Assembly (NCBI RefSeq): GCF_009811555.1
Contig: NZ_BLIN01000005.1
Coordinates: 4,721,501 to 4,785,500, forward strand
Reading direction: 5' to 3'
DNA from: Streptomyces caniferus
Lineage (GTDB): Bacteria; Actinomycetota; Actinomycetes; Streptomycetales; Streptomycetaceae
DNA length: 64,000 bases
Shown here: positions 16,503 through 24,442 of the stretch, one piece after another
Layout: the number at the start of each line of letters is the position of its first letter
How positions within the stretch are numbered: position 1 is the stretch's first letter
Made by a program: the position numbers and the translations under genes
The notes under the pieces: generated by a model
What the model was told of the DNA's origin: nothing
The model's input: only the letters and a program-made list of their open reading frames with translations
Database searches by the model: none

Positions 16503-18234
16503 CGGGGAGGCCGGTCCAGCCCGTCAGTGCGCGGAAGCGCTCGATGCGACGGGCCCGCACGTCCGTGGTGCGGGTGGCCCAGGCGATATGGCCGTCGGGG
16601 CGGACGAGGATCTCGCGCACCCCGTCGAGGTCGGCGCGGGAGTCGTGCGCGGTCACGGTGTGGGGGGTCACCCGCTTCCCCCATCCGGCCTGCACGCTCC
16701 GCCGCATCTCCTCGTCCCCCGCGAGGTCGAGCAGGACGAACCGGCCGTGCGGGAGGAGTTCGTAGACGCGTATCGTCGCCGAACCGGCCACCGTCAGCGC
16801 GAGATCGGGCATCCGCCGCCCCACCAGCGGGTCGGCGTCCGTGACGGCGGGCGGATAGCCGGTGTCCAGCGCGGAAACCAGGCCTGCCAGGCGGCGGTTG
16901 ACCTCCTCGATGCCCAGGAGGTCCGTCAGCAGAGCCCGCAGTGCGGCGGCCGGCCGCTGGTACGAAGGGAGCAGGGTCAGCTCCGCCAGCAGCGTCTGGA
17001 CCTCGGTGTTCTCCGTGACCGCCTGCCCGACCGGATGCCGTTCGGCGTGGTAACTGTCGAGCAGGCCGGTGGGCGCCCAGCCGTTGATCTCGGCGGCGAG
17101 CTTCCAGCCCAGGTTCATCGCGTCCTGGAGGCCGGTGTTGAGGCCCTGGCCGGCCGCCGGGAAGTGGATGTGGGCGGCGTCGCCCGCCAGCAGGACGCGC
17201 CCGGCACGGTAACGGGCCGCGAGCCGGGTGGCATTGCCGAACCGCGACAGCCAACGGGGCTGCGCCACAGCGCAGTCGGTGCCGCAGATCCGTCGCAGCG
17301 AGGCCCGGAACTCGTCGAGCGTCATCGGCTCTGCGGACGGCGTCCGGATCCGCTCCGGATCCAGGAGGACGATCCGGGTGAGGCCGCCCGTCCGCCCGTC
17401 CGTGCCCTCCGTCTCCTTCATCCCCTCTGGCCCCTCTGGCCCCTCCGCAGGGTCGTCCTCCCCGTGGTCGTCCTCCGCCCCGGGATCCAGCGGTACCGCC
17501 AGTACGCCATGGGCCCGCGCCCGGTCGAGGGCCACCGGGTCGACGGTCGCGAAGTCCCCCAGCGCGCCGCTCAGCGTCTCGTCGGTGCCGGGAAAGCCGA
17601 TCCCGGCGGCTTGCCGCACCACGCTCCGCCCGCCGTCGCACCCGACCACATACCGTGCGCGGACGGTCTCCACGGCGCCGTCGGGGCCGCGGACCTCCAC
17701 CTCGACGCCGCCCTTGGCCGTTTCCCCGCCCCGCCGCCCGGCGTGCTCGCCGTTGCCGTCGGCGTTCTGTCGCAGCCCGACCACCTCGTAGCCGCGCCGG
17801 ACCGGTACGCCGAGCTCCTTCGCGCGCTCCGCCAGCAGCCGTTCGGTACGGGCCTGGGCGAGGAACAGGGTGTAGCCGTGCCGGGTGTCCAGGCCGCTGA
17901 AGTCCAGCCGGGTGTCCAGCCCCGCGAAGTGCCACTCCGGCACGGGGCGCCCAAGAGCCAGGAACCGTTCCACCAGGCCCCGTTGGTCCATCAGCTCGAC
18001 ACTGCGCGGATGCAGCGTCAGCGCTCGCGAGTCCCGCTGTGCCGCGGTGCGCCGTTCGAGGATCTGCACCCGTACGCCGCCCAGCGCCAGTTCGGCACCG
18101 ATCAGGAGCCCGGTCGGCCCCGCGCCCACGACGATCACATCGGTGTCGAGCTCGGCGTCGGTGCCGGGCTCGGCGGCGGCCTTCGTATCGGCTTCCGCAT
18201 CGGCCTCGGCGGCGATGTCCCTGGCGGCATTCAT
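16492..18234 (-). CDS. FAD-dependent aromatic monooxygenase (group A, PgaE/RdmE-like)
   Basis: A 580-residue class A flavoprotein hydroxylase. FAD motifs are GAGPTGLLIGAELA (residues ~37–50), the DG motif region GCDGGRSVVRQ and the second FAD site GDAAHIHFPAAGQGLNTGLQDAMNLGWKLA. The C terminus (VLLDLAG, VRPDGHIAWATR) is the thioredoxin-like extension of the polyketide-hydroxylase group. The first ~30 residues are an Ala/Glu/Asp repeat. The ATG at 18234 has GGAGG upstream. No polyketide synthase is adjacent, so a detoxifying role, such as antibiotic hydroxylation, is possible. It diverges from a TetR gene across a perfect 32-bp palindrome and is probably its target. Confidence 0.92.
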   Translation of the reverse strand: MNAARDIAAEADAEADTKAAAEPGTDAELDTDVIVVGAGPTGLLIGAELALGGVRVQILERRTAAQRDSRALTLHPRSVELMDQRGLVERFLALGRPVPEWHFAGLDTRLDFSGLDTRHGYTLFLAQARTERLLAERAKELGVPVRRGYEVVGLRQNADGNGEHAGRRGGETAKGGVEVEVRGPDGAVETVRARYVVGCDGGRSVVRQAAGIGFPGTDETLSGALGDFATVDPVALDRARAHGVLAVPLDPGAEDDHGEDDPAEGPEGPEGMKETEGTDGRTGGLTRIVLLDPERIRTPSAEPMTLDEFRASLRRICGTDCAVAQPRWLSRFGNATRLAARYRAGRVLLAGDAAHIHFPAAGQGLNTGLQDAMNLGWKLAAEINGWAPTGLLDSYHAERHPVGQAVTENTEVQTLLAELTLLPSYQRPAAALRALLTDLLGIEEVNRRLAGLVSALDTGYPPAVTDADPLVGRRMPDLALTVAGSATIRVYELLPHGRFVLLDLAGDEEMRRSVQAGWGKRVTPHTVTAHDSRADLDGVREILVRPDGHIAWATRTTDVRARRIERFRALTGWTGLPAGG

Positions 18235-18364
18235 GAGTGGCCTCCGGTCGAGGTTCTGCTCGCGATGCGGCGATCGCGATTCGGTGAGGGAATTCCGTGG
18301 CGGATTCCGCGAGGGGATTCCGTGAGGGCGGGCCCGCGATCGCGCAGGGGGACGCCCATGATTT

Positions 18365-18396
18365 AGTGAACGCTGTTCACGTGAACAGCGTTCACT
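18365..18396. promoter_or_regulatory. Perfect 32-bp palindromic operator
   Basis: AGTGAACGCTGTTCAC followed directly by its exact reverse complement, GTGAACAGCGTTCACT. Each half is itself built of GTGAAC/GTTCAC boxes, so two TetR dimers could bind. It abuts the −10 of the TetR gene and lies 131 bases from the monooxygenase start. Confidence 0.85.
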
Positions 18397-18401
18397 ATAA
18401 T
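18396..18401 (+). promoter_or_regulatory. Consensus −10 box (TATAAT) of the TetR gene
   Basis: TATAAT begins on the last base of the palindrome. A transcript start 7–8 bases on would coincide with the ATG at 18409, so the mRNA is predicted to be leaderless. No good ribosome-binding site is present. Confidence 0.65.
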
Positions 18402-18408
18402 GAGCGCC

Positions 18409-19128
18409 ATGAGTTCCGCGTCAACCCCCGGCCCTCCCGGTGCCCGTCCCGCCGCCACCACGACACGGGGCCGGCCCCCGAAGCTCGACCAGGCGCGCAC
18501 CGTCGACGTCGCCCTGGCGCTGCTGGACGAGGTCGGGCTCGATGCGCTCACCATGCGGCGGCTGGCCGAGGCCATGGACGTACGGGCCGGTGCCCTGTAC
18601 CGCTACTTCGCGACCAAGCACGAGCTGCTGACCGCCATGGCCGAAGCGCTGCTCGCCGACTGCCTCGACCGGCCGCTCCCGTCGCCGGACTGGAGCGAGC
18701 GGCTGGCCGAACTGGCCCGCCGGATGCGCTCGGCGCTCCTCAGCCGCCGGGACGGCGCCCGCGTCTACGCCGGTACGCACTCCACCGGCCGGCACACCCT
18801 CGGCTTTGCCGACACCCTCATCGGTGTGCTGCGGGAAGCGGGCTTCGCCCCCGACGACGCGGCCCGCGCCGCCCTCACGGTCGTCAACTTCACCCTCGGC
18901 CACACCCTGGAGGAGCAGGCCGCCCGCCAGGTCACGGACGACGGGCCGGCCGACCCCGAACGGCTGCGCGAGGCGGTGACGCCGGCGCAGTACCCCCACC
19001 TCGCCCCCGCGCTGCCGGTGCTCACCAGCACGGACTTCGCCGCGCACTTCACCTTCGGGCTGCGGCTTCTCATCGAGGGACTGCGGGCCACCGGGCGAGG
19101 TCCGGCGTCCCCGGGGGCCGACGGCTGA
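18409..19128 (+). CDS. TetR family repressor, tetracycline-repressor type (TetR_C_1)
   Basis: A 239-residue regulator. After a ~20-residue Pro/Ala head, RGRPPKLDQARTVDVALALLDEVGLDALTMRRLAEAMDVRAGALYRYFATKHELLTAMAEALLAD is the HTH typical of TetR proper. The C-terminal domain (HTLGFADTLIGVLREAGF, VVNFTLGHTLEEQAARQ, LTSTDFAAHFTFGLRLLIEGL) matches the drug-binding fold of TetR-type repressors of efflux and resistance genes. An ATG at 18400 overlaps the −10 box, so 18409 is favoured. It diverges from the flavin monooxygenase. TetR-proper repressors paired with flavin hydroxylases recall TetX-type systems, but this is only an analogy. Confidence 0.92.
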   Translation: MSSASTPGPPGARPAATTTRGRPPKLDQARTVDVALALLDEVGLDALTMRRLAEAMDVRAGALYRYFATKHELLTAMAEALLADCLDRPLPSPDWSERLAELARRMRSALLSRRDGARVYAGTHSTGRHTLGFADTLIGVLREAGFAPDDAARAALTVVNFTLGHTLEEQAARQVTDDGPADPERLREAVTPAQYPHLAPALPVLTSTDFAAHFTFGLRLLIEGLRATGRGPASPGADG

Positions 19129-19638
19129 CGGCAGGTGCCGGGCGGCCTGATGCCCGATACCAGGCGGGCCGATACCGGGCGGCCGATGCCCGGCGCCCCG
19201 GCTGGCTCCCGCGTGCGTGCGTGGCGGAGTCCGCTGCACCACAGGGACGGGGCCCTGCTCGCTCCTCCCTTCTCCTCTCCCCTTCCGTCTCCAGCGTTCT
19301 CAGTGCCCCGGTGATCCGATCCGGATCCATCCGATCCACTGAGAGGGCATGCGCATGTTCGGGGCAGCGACGGGGCTCCGCGACGGATACCGCGGGACGG
19401 GAGGCTCGGCGCCCGATGCGCTCAGTTTGGAGGGGGCCGGCCGGGAGAACCGGCGAGGTGTGGTGACGCTGCACCCGGTGGACCTCGTGGTGCCGCGGGG
19501 GGTGGTTTCTGGCGGTGATGGGGCCGGGGCGCCCGGGCCGGGGAGCAGGTCCGGCAGGGGCTCGCGGCCGTCGGGCCGCGGGGCGCGGAGCACAGGCCAA
19601 CGCGCCGCCGGGCCCGGCACCGTCCGGGAAGCAGACGG
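19129..19638. other. Gene-free region between two TetR genes
   Basis: 510 bases without a credible gene. Just after the upstream stop, GCCGGGCGGCC-type units repeat between 19135 and 19200 and could fold as a terminator (GCCGGGC with GCCCGGC). Near 19312–19340, GATCC-containing units repeat (GATCCGATCCGGATCC). Open frames on both strands show no family resemblance. Confidence 0.45.
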
Positions 19639-20211
19639 TCAGCGCGGCGGCATCAGCCCGGAGAGCGTCGCCTCCACGAGGCCGCGCGCATACGACGCGT
19701 CCATCGGGCCCGGCCGGAAGACCAGCCGGTAGATCATGGGGGCGACGACGTGGTCCATCACGAGGTCGGCGTCCGGCACCGGCTCGCCGCGGTCGGCGGC
19801 GCGGGCGAGGATGACGTCCACCTGCTCGGCGGCGTAGGCGGAGCACTGACCCGCATTGCTGCCGTCCGGATCACCGGCGAGCGCATCGCGGAGGTAGGCC
19901 CGCCCCGGGGGCGAGGCCATCTCCTCCAGGAAATGCTCGGCCCATGCCTCCAGGTCCGTGCGCAGCGCTCCGTGGTCGGCGGGCGGGGTCTCCGGGCGGA
20001 GGCGTTCGACGGCCACGTCGGACAGCAGTTCCTGGAGGTCGCCCCACCGGCGGTAGATCGTCGACGGCGTGACACCGGCGCGAGCGGCGACCAGGGGAAC
20101 CGTCAGTGCCGCGCGGCCCTCTTCTGCTTCGAGGGCACGCACGGCTGCGTGCACCGACTCCTGGACGCGGGCGCTGCGTCCCCCGGGGCGGGTCATCGGC
20201 CTGGGGCTCAT
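19639..20211 (-). CDS. TetR family regulator
   Basis: A 190-residue regulator. The HTH reads VQESVHAAVRALEAEEGRAALTVPLVAARAGVTPSTIYRRWGDLQELLSDVAVERL (residues ~15–70), with the YRRWxxxxxL recognition segment. The C-terminal part (DLEAWAEHFLEEMASPPGRAYLRDALAGDP, MIYRLVFRPGPMDASYARGLVEATL) matches the TetR_C group common in actinobacterial repressors of dehydrogenases and hydrolases. It diverges from a metallo-hydrolase gene 128 bases away. The shared intergenic region holds TTTGCGTTA/TAACGCAAA arms that are likely operator half-sites. Confidence 0.9.
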   Translation of the reverse strand: MSPRPMTRPGGRSARVQESVHAAVRALEAEEGRAALTVPLVAARAGVTPSTIYRRWGDLQELLSDVAVERLRPETPPADHGALRTDLEAWAEHFLEEMASPPGRAYLRDALAGDPDGSNAGQCSAYAAEQVDVILARAADRGEPVPDADLVMDHVVAPMIYRLVFRPGPMDASYARGLVEATLSGLMPPR

Positions 20212-20262
20212 GGCTCCACCTTACGGGCTCGGCGCCTCCCGGGTCCACATAAAAGCAATCCA

Positions 20263-20307
20263 TTTGCGTTAGCTCCGCAGGCGCGTTAGCGTGGCACTTA
20301 ACGCAAA
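20263..20307. promoter_or_regulatory. Inverted and direct repeats in the TetR/metallo-hydrolase intergenic region
   Basis: Arms TTTGCGTTA (20263–20271) and TAACGCAAA (20299–20307) are perfect inverted repeats 27 bases apart. GCGTTAGC also recurs directly at 20266 and 20283. The pocket has lower GC than its surroundings. It is probably the binding region of the divergent TetR protein. Confidence 0.6.
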
Positions 20308-20339
20308 GATGTTGCCTTTGGTTCGCGAGAGGACAGCTC

Positions 20340-21242
20340 ATGCACGCCGCCAGCGACGCGGTCCCCACCTGGACGGTGGGCGAGATCACCGTCCGCCGTA
20401 TCGACGAGACCGCGCTCCCCGCGCCCACCGGCCGGTGGCTGCTGCCCGACGCCACTCCGGACGTGGTGGCCGGGGCGCCGTGGCTGCAGCGTGATTTCAC
20501 CGACCGCGACGGCACTCTCCGCCTGGCCACCCACAGCTTCGCGATAGAGGTGCAGGGTCTGCGCCTCCTCGTCGACACCGGAATCGGCAACGGCAAACCC
20601 CGCACCAACCCCGCGTGGAACGACCTGAACAGCGACTACCTCCAGCGCCTGACCGCGGCAGGCTTTGCACCGGAGACGGTGGACCTGGTCCTCCTCACCC
20701 ATCTGCACACCGACCACGTCGGCTGGAACACCCGCGCGGAAAAGGGCAGTTGGGTTCCCACCTTCCCTCGCGCCCGCTATCTGACGGCCCGTACGGAGTG
20801 GGACCACTGGGCAGGCCAGGAGCTGGACGAGGCCCGCCGCCAGATGTTCCGGGACTCCGTCCACCCCGTCCGCGATGCCGGGCAGCTCGACCTGATCGAG
20901 GTACCCGATGAAGGCACCGAAATCGTCCCCGGCGTCCGCCTCCTGCCCACCCCCGGACACACGCCCGGCCAGGTCGCCGTGGAGCTGCACAGCGCCGGGC
21001 GGACGGCGCTGATCACCGGCGACTGCATCCACCACCCGGTCCAGCTGCCGCGCCCCGACATCTGCAGTTGCGCGGACGTCGACCCCACACAGGCCGCCAG
21101 GACCCGCAGCGCCCTCCTCGCCTCGCTCGCCGACACCGACACCCTGCTCCTGGGCAGCCACTTTCCACCGCCCACGGCGGGCCGGGTGATATCCGACGGC
21201 GACGCCTACCGTCTCTCGGCCGTCGCCCCGGACCGTCCCTGA
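20340..21242 (+). CDS. MBL-fold metallo-hydrolase
   Basis: A 300-residue metallo-beta-lactamase-fold enzyme. The Zn motif HLHTDHVGWN lies at residues 121–130; later ligands are in TPGHTPGQVAVEL (His) and ITGDCIHHP (Asp), with the last His in LLLGSHFPPP. N-terminal VGEITVRRIDETALPAP and HSFAIEVQGLRLLVDTGIGNGK match the lactonase/AidC-like group of cytosolic MBL enzymes that hydrolyse lactones or esters. The ATG follows GAGAGGA. It diverges from a TetR gene, its probable regulator. Substrate unknown. Confidence 0.92.
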   Translation: MHAASDAVPTWTVGEITVRRIDETALPAPTGRWLLPDATPDVVAGAPWLQRDFTDRDGTLRLATHSFAIEVQGLRLLVDTGIGNGKPRTNPAWNDLNSDYLQRLTAAGFAPETVDLVLLTHLHTDHVGWNTRAEKGSWVPTFPRARYLTARTEWDHWAGQELDEARRQMFRDSVHPVRDAGQLDLIEVPDEGTEIVPGVRLLPTPGHTPGQVAVELHSAGRTALITGDCIHHPVQLPRPDICSCADVDPTQAARTRSALLASLADTDTLLLGSHFPPPTAGRVISDGDAYRLSAVAPDRP

Positions 21243-21877
21243 CGCCACAGGGTGCGAGGCCCAGCCGGCACCGGCCCATGCGCTGGCCGGCGCCCCCGTG
21301 GCGGCCCCGTGGCGGTGTTCGTTCGGCGATTCCAACTGACCCGCCGGCCCCCCGGCACCGGCCCTCGCCGCCCCTGAACGGGCGCCCGGCACGCCTTCCG
21401 GGTCTCTGTCGGTCTCCTCGCCGCCACCGGCGTCGCCGCGGCTTTCCGCGCGACCGCACCTCGTTTTCCTGTACCGCGCGGAGGCGGGAGACCGCGGAGG
21501 GCGACGATCCCACCCGCGGGGCATCGAGTCGACGGCCGACTTCCCGTCAGTTGACGCGCAGTCGGAGCGCTTCCCCCTCCTGATGTCCCGAAAGGCGGGA
21601 AGGGGCACCCGCCGAGGTGTGGTTGCCGACGGGCCGGGGTGCGCCTGTCGGGGCAGCTCCCGGTCGCTCCGCCTCCAGAGGCCCGTATTCGGCCCTCTAT
21701 GACCCCTATTCGGAGAGTTACCACTCGCAACTATTTGAGAGGATTTATGAGAATATCCGTGTATGTCTGAATTTTCACGTAATTCCACTTGTTGGAGGCA
21801 GGTGAGCGTCGTAGCTTGGGAGTTGTCGAAGCCGGTAACGGTTCGACAACAAGGAAAAAACCAACGAGGAGGCGAGA
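21243..21877. other. Leader region of the small arginine-rich gene
   Basis: 635 bases without a credible long gene. The first ~450 bases are ordinary high-GC DNA. From about 21690 the GC content falls sharply (TTTGAGAGGATTTATGAGAA region), as in a promoter, and an inverted repeat at 21822–21850 precedes a strong ribosome-binding site. It probably holds the promoter of the 49-residue peptide gene. Confidence 0.5.
21822..21850 (+). promoter_or_regulatory. Stem-loop in the 5' leader of the small peptide gene
   Basis: GTTGTCGAA (21822–21830) pairs perfectly with TTCGACAAC (21842–21850) over an 11-base loop. An A-rich stretch follows, then GAGGAGG and the ATG at 21878. It could be an operator, an attenuator or an mRNA-stabilising hairpin. 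Confidence 0.6.
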
Positions 21878-22027
21878 ATGAGCTTCCGCAAGGTCTTCCC
21901 CAGAAGGCGCAATCGCCACAACGACGATTGGGACGACGACTACGGTTACGGCAGCGGCGGCCGCGGACGTCGGCGTCGCAGGAGGTTCGGTCGCGGCCGC
22001 AACTTCAGGCGTGGCTTCCGCTACTGA
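21878..22027 (+). CDS. Small arginine-rich basic peptide (49 residues)
   Basis: ATG at 21878 follows a near-ideal ribosome-binding site (ACGAGGAGGCGAGA), which is why I call a gene this short. The product has 17 Arg in 49 residues: a basic head (MSFRKVFPRRRNRH), an acidic-aromatic middle (NDDWDDDYGYGSGG), a run of six Arg (31–36), then FGRGRNFRRGFRY. No Cys and no signal peptide. It resembles RGG-type nucleic-acid-binding tails or a cationic antimicrobial peptide. It is 120 bases upstream of an ABC exporter on the same strand, so it could be exported or be a precursor; this is inference. I do not recognise a family. Confidence 0.7.
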   Translation: MSFRKVFPRRRNRHNDDWDDDYGYGSGGRGRRRRRRFGRGRNFRRGFRY

Positions 22028-22147
22028 CACACACCTCTGAGTTCGAGGCTGGCTCGCGTACGGCGCGGGTCCGCCTCGTCGTTTTAGGGGGCGGTGCCAC
22101 ACGGTCCCGCTCAACAACCCGACCAGCGACGAGATGACGTAGCGATC

Positions 22148-24163
22148 ATGCACCTGCGCAGCTCACGCCGGCGCGGAGAGCGCCCCAAGGCGTCGCCTCA
22201 AGAAGGCACGAAATCATCGCCCGTTGGAGAGGGGACACCCCTGGCGGACGATGCCGACGACAACTCCCCCGATTCACCGGCCGGTGCGCGGTCACAGCCG
22301 ACGCCGGCCCCGGACCCCGCCATGGACCGCGTGTTCCGCGGGCTCGTCGCGGACACGTCGATCCGTACCAGACGGGTGGGCTTCAAGGAGTCCGTGCGGC
22401 GCTTCTGGCCGCTGACCCGGGGCGACCGGCGCTGGATCCTTCTGATCTGCCTCACCGCCATCGTCGCCGCGGGCGCGGAGACCGTGGCCATCCTGCTGTT
22501 CGCCGAACTCACCGACAACGCCCTGCAGAAGGGCTCGGTCAGCGCCTTCTGGAGGCCCGCCGGGCTGTGGCTCGGCGTGGCCGTCGCCGGTGCGATCGTC
22601 GGATACCTGGGCAACTCGCTCGCCGCCTGGACGGCGGAACGGTTCGTGATGCGGCTACGCGCCCGGGTCTTCGACCATCTCCAGACGCTGCCGCCGCACT
22701 TCTTCCAGCGCAATCGCCGCGGAGACCTGGTCGAGCGGCTGACCGGCGACGTCGACGCCATCGAACAGCTCGTGGTCTCCGGCCTCGTCCAGGCGGCCAC
22801 GGCCGGATTCGGCGTCATCTTCTACGCCGGAGCCGCCCTCTGGCTGCGCTGGGACCTGGCGCTCGCCACCTTCGCCCTGGCCCCGCTGTTCTGGCTCGCC
22901 ACCACCCGCTTCACCGGCCGGGTCAAGGAGGTCTCCCGCCGGGAACGTGCGGCGGACGGCGCCATCACTTCGGTGGTCGAGGAAGGGCTGGTCAATGTCG
23001 TCCTCACCCAGGCGTACAACCGGCAGGGGGACGAACGGGAGCGGCTCCGTCGCGAGGCTCACAAGTGGCTGCGGGCGTCGGTCACCAGCGCCCGGCTCAA
23101 CGAGCTGTACGGGCAGGTGGTCGAGGTCCTCGAAACCTTCTGTGTCCTGGCGATCATCGGCCTGGGCGCATGGGAGATCGCCTCGGGCCGGATGACGCTG
23201 GGGCAGCTCCTGGCCTTCGCCGCGTTCGTCGGCTACCTCTACCCGCCGATCCGCGACCTCGGCCAGCTCGGTCTGACGGTCACCGAGGCGACCGCCGGCG
23301 CCGAACGTCTCCTGGAGATCCTCGACGCCCCGCCCGCCGTCACCGACCCGGACCCCGCGACCGTCGTCCCGGCGCCGAACCGCGCCATCGGCGCGGTGGA
23401 GGTGTGCGAGGTCGGCTTCCGCTATCCGGGCGGCGAACAAGAGGTCCTCCAGGACTTCTCGTTCACCGCGGTGCCCGGCGAACTGGTGGTCATCACCGGC
23501 CCCAGCGGCGCGGGCAAGTCGACCCTGGCCGCCCTGCTGCTGCGGTTCTACGACCCCGACACCGGCAGCGTCCGGCTGGACGGCATCCCCGTGAACCGGA
23601 TGCCGCTCGCCCAGCTCCGCCGGAACATCACCCTGCTGCCCCAGGACACCCTCGTCCTGCACGACACCGTGGAGGAGAACATCGCCTGCGGACGCGACGA
23701 CGCGACCCACTCCGATGTCATCGACGCCGCGCGGGCCGCCGACGCCGACGTGTTCATCGCCGCCCTCCCCGATGGCTACGACACGGTCATCGCCCCGGGC
23801 ACCTCCCGGCTCTCCGGCGGCCAGCTGCAGCGCATCGCGATCGCCCGTGCCATGCTGCGCAACGCCCCCGTCCTCATCCTCGACGAGCCCACCACCGGCC
23901 TGGACACCCTGGCCACCCAACGCATCCTCGGGCCGCTGCGCCGCCTCGCCGAAGGACGCACCACTCTCGTGATCACCCACGACCTGGACCTCGCCACGGA
24001 CGCCGACCGCATCCTGGTCCTGGACGAGGGACGCCTGGTGGAGTCGGGCGAACACGACCAACTCCTCGCCCAGAACGGCCTGTACGCCACCCTCTTCCAC
24101 GCCCACCCGCCGCCCCGCAACGGCTCGGTGCACCCCCTCGCCCGCCCGACTGGCAGCCACTGA
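22148..24163 (+). CDS. ABC transporter, fused permease/ATPase (exporter half-transporter)
   Basis: A 671-residue type IV exporter subunit that works as a dimer. After a ~75-residue hydrophilic head, the six-helix membrane domain spans residues ~90–375 (RWILLICLTAIVAAGAE…, VAVAGAIVGYLGNSLAAW, FGVIFYAGAALWL). The coupling segment is LPPHFFQRNRRGDLVERLTGD. The ATPase domain has Walker A GPSGAGKST (~451), LSGGQ (~556), Walker B VLILDEPTTGLD and the H-loop ITHD. The ATG at 22148 is chosen; a GTG at 22094 is in frame but overlaps the leader after the small peptide. No peptidase domain is present. Substrate unknown; the basic peptide gene just upstream is the obvious candidate. Confidence 0.92.
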   Translation: MHLRSSRRRGERPKASPQEGTKSSPVGEGTPLADDADDNSPDSPAGARSQPTPAPDPAMDRVFRGLVADTSIRTRRVGFKESVRRFWPLTRGDRRWILLICLTAIVAAGAETVAILLFAELTDNALQKGSVSAFWRPAGLWLGVAVAGAIVGYLGNSLAAWTAERFVMRLRARVFDHLQTLPPHFFQRNRRGDLVERLTGDVDAIEQLVVSGLVQAATAGFGVIFYAGAALWLRWDLALATFALAPLFWLATTRFTGRVKEVSRRERAADGAITSVVEEGLVNVVLTQAYNRQGDERERLRREAHKWLRASVTSARLNELYGQVVEVLETFCVLAIIGLGAWEIASGRMTLGQLLAFAAFVGYLYPPIRDLGQLGLTVTEATAGAERLLEILDAPPAVTDPDPATVVPAPNRAIGAVEVCEVGFRYPGGEQEVLQDFSFTAVPGELVVITGPSGAGKSTLAALLLRFYDPDTGSVRLDGIPVNRMPLAQLRRNITLLPQDTLVLHDTVEENIACGRDDATHSDVIDAARAADADVFIAALPDGYDTVIAPGTSRLSGGQLQRIAIARAMLRNAPVLILDEPTTGLDTLATQRILGPLRRLAEGRTTLVITHDLDLATDADRILVLDEGRLVESGEHDQLLAQNGLYATLFHAHPPPRNGSVHPLARPTGSH

Positions 24164-24212
24164 CGGCAACCGGCGACGGGCGGTAGCGGCCGCCCGCCGC
24201 CCCGGCCCTGCT

Positions 24213-24283
24213 CCCCGCACGGGGAACAGGGTCGTACGACCACCATCGCCGCCCGCAATGGGGGCGGAGCCGTACGACCACCA
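24213..24283. promoter_or_regulatory. Short hairpin, 12-bp palindrome and 37-bp-spaced repeat before the permease gene
   Basis: CCCCG-CA-CGGGG (24213–24224) may end the ABC transcript. It is followed by the perfect palindrome GGTCGTACGACC (24230–24241), part of a direct repeat CGTACGACCACCA at 24234 and 24271. This suggests an operator for the amino-acid permease gene. The rest of 24164–24442 shows nothing. Confidence 0.45.
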
Positions 24284-24442
24284 CCGGCACCCGCCGCACC
24301 GCCCCACCAGCACCCTGAAACGAGGAGAAGCCCGCCCCCTCCTCCCCCATCCTCACTCTCGGTAGCCACGACGACACGCAAGGCGCATACCCGCCTGGTC
24401 CGCCTCCCGGGACCAAGATGGCCCTGTGATTCAGGAGCGCGC

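Noticed and set aside
16036..18366. A 776-codon + strand open frame over the flavin monooxygenase
   Set aside because: The − strand frame has intact FAD motifs and a good ribosome-binding site; the + frame has none.
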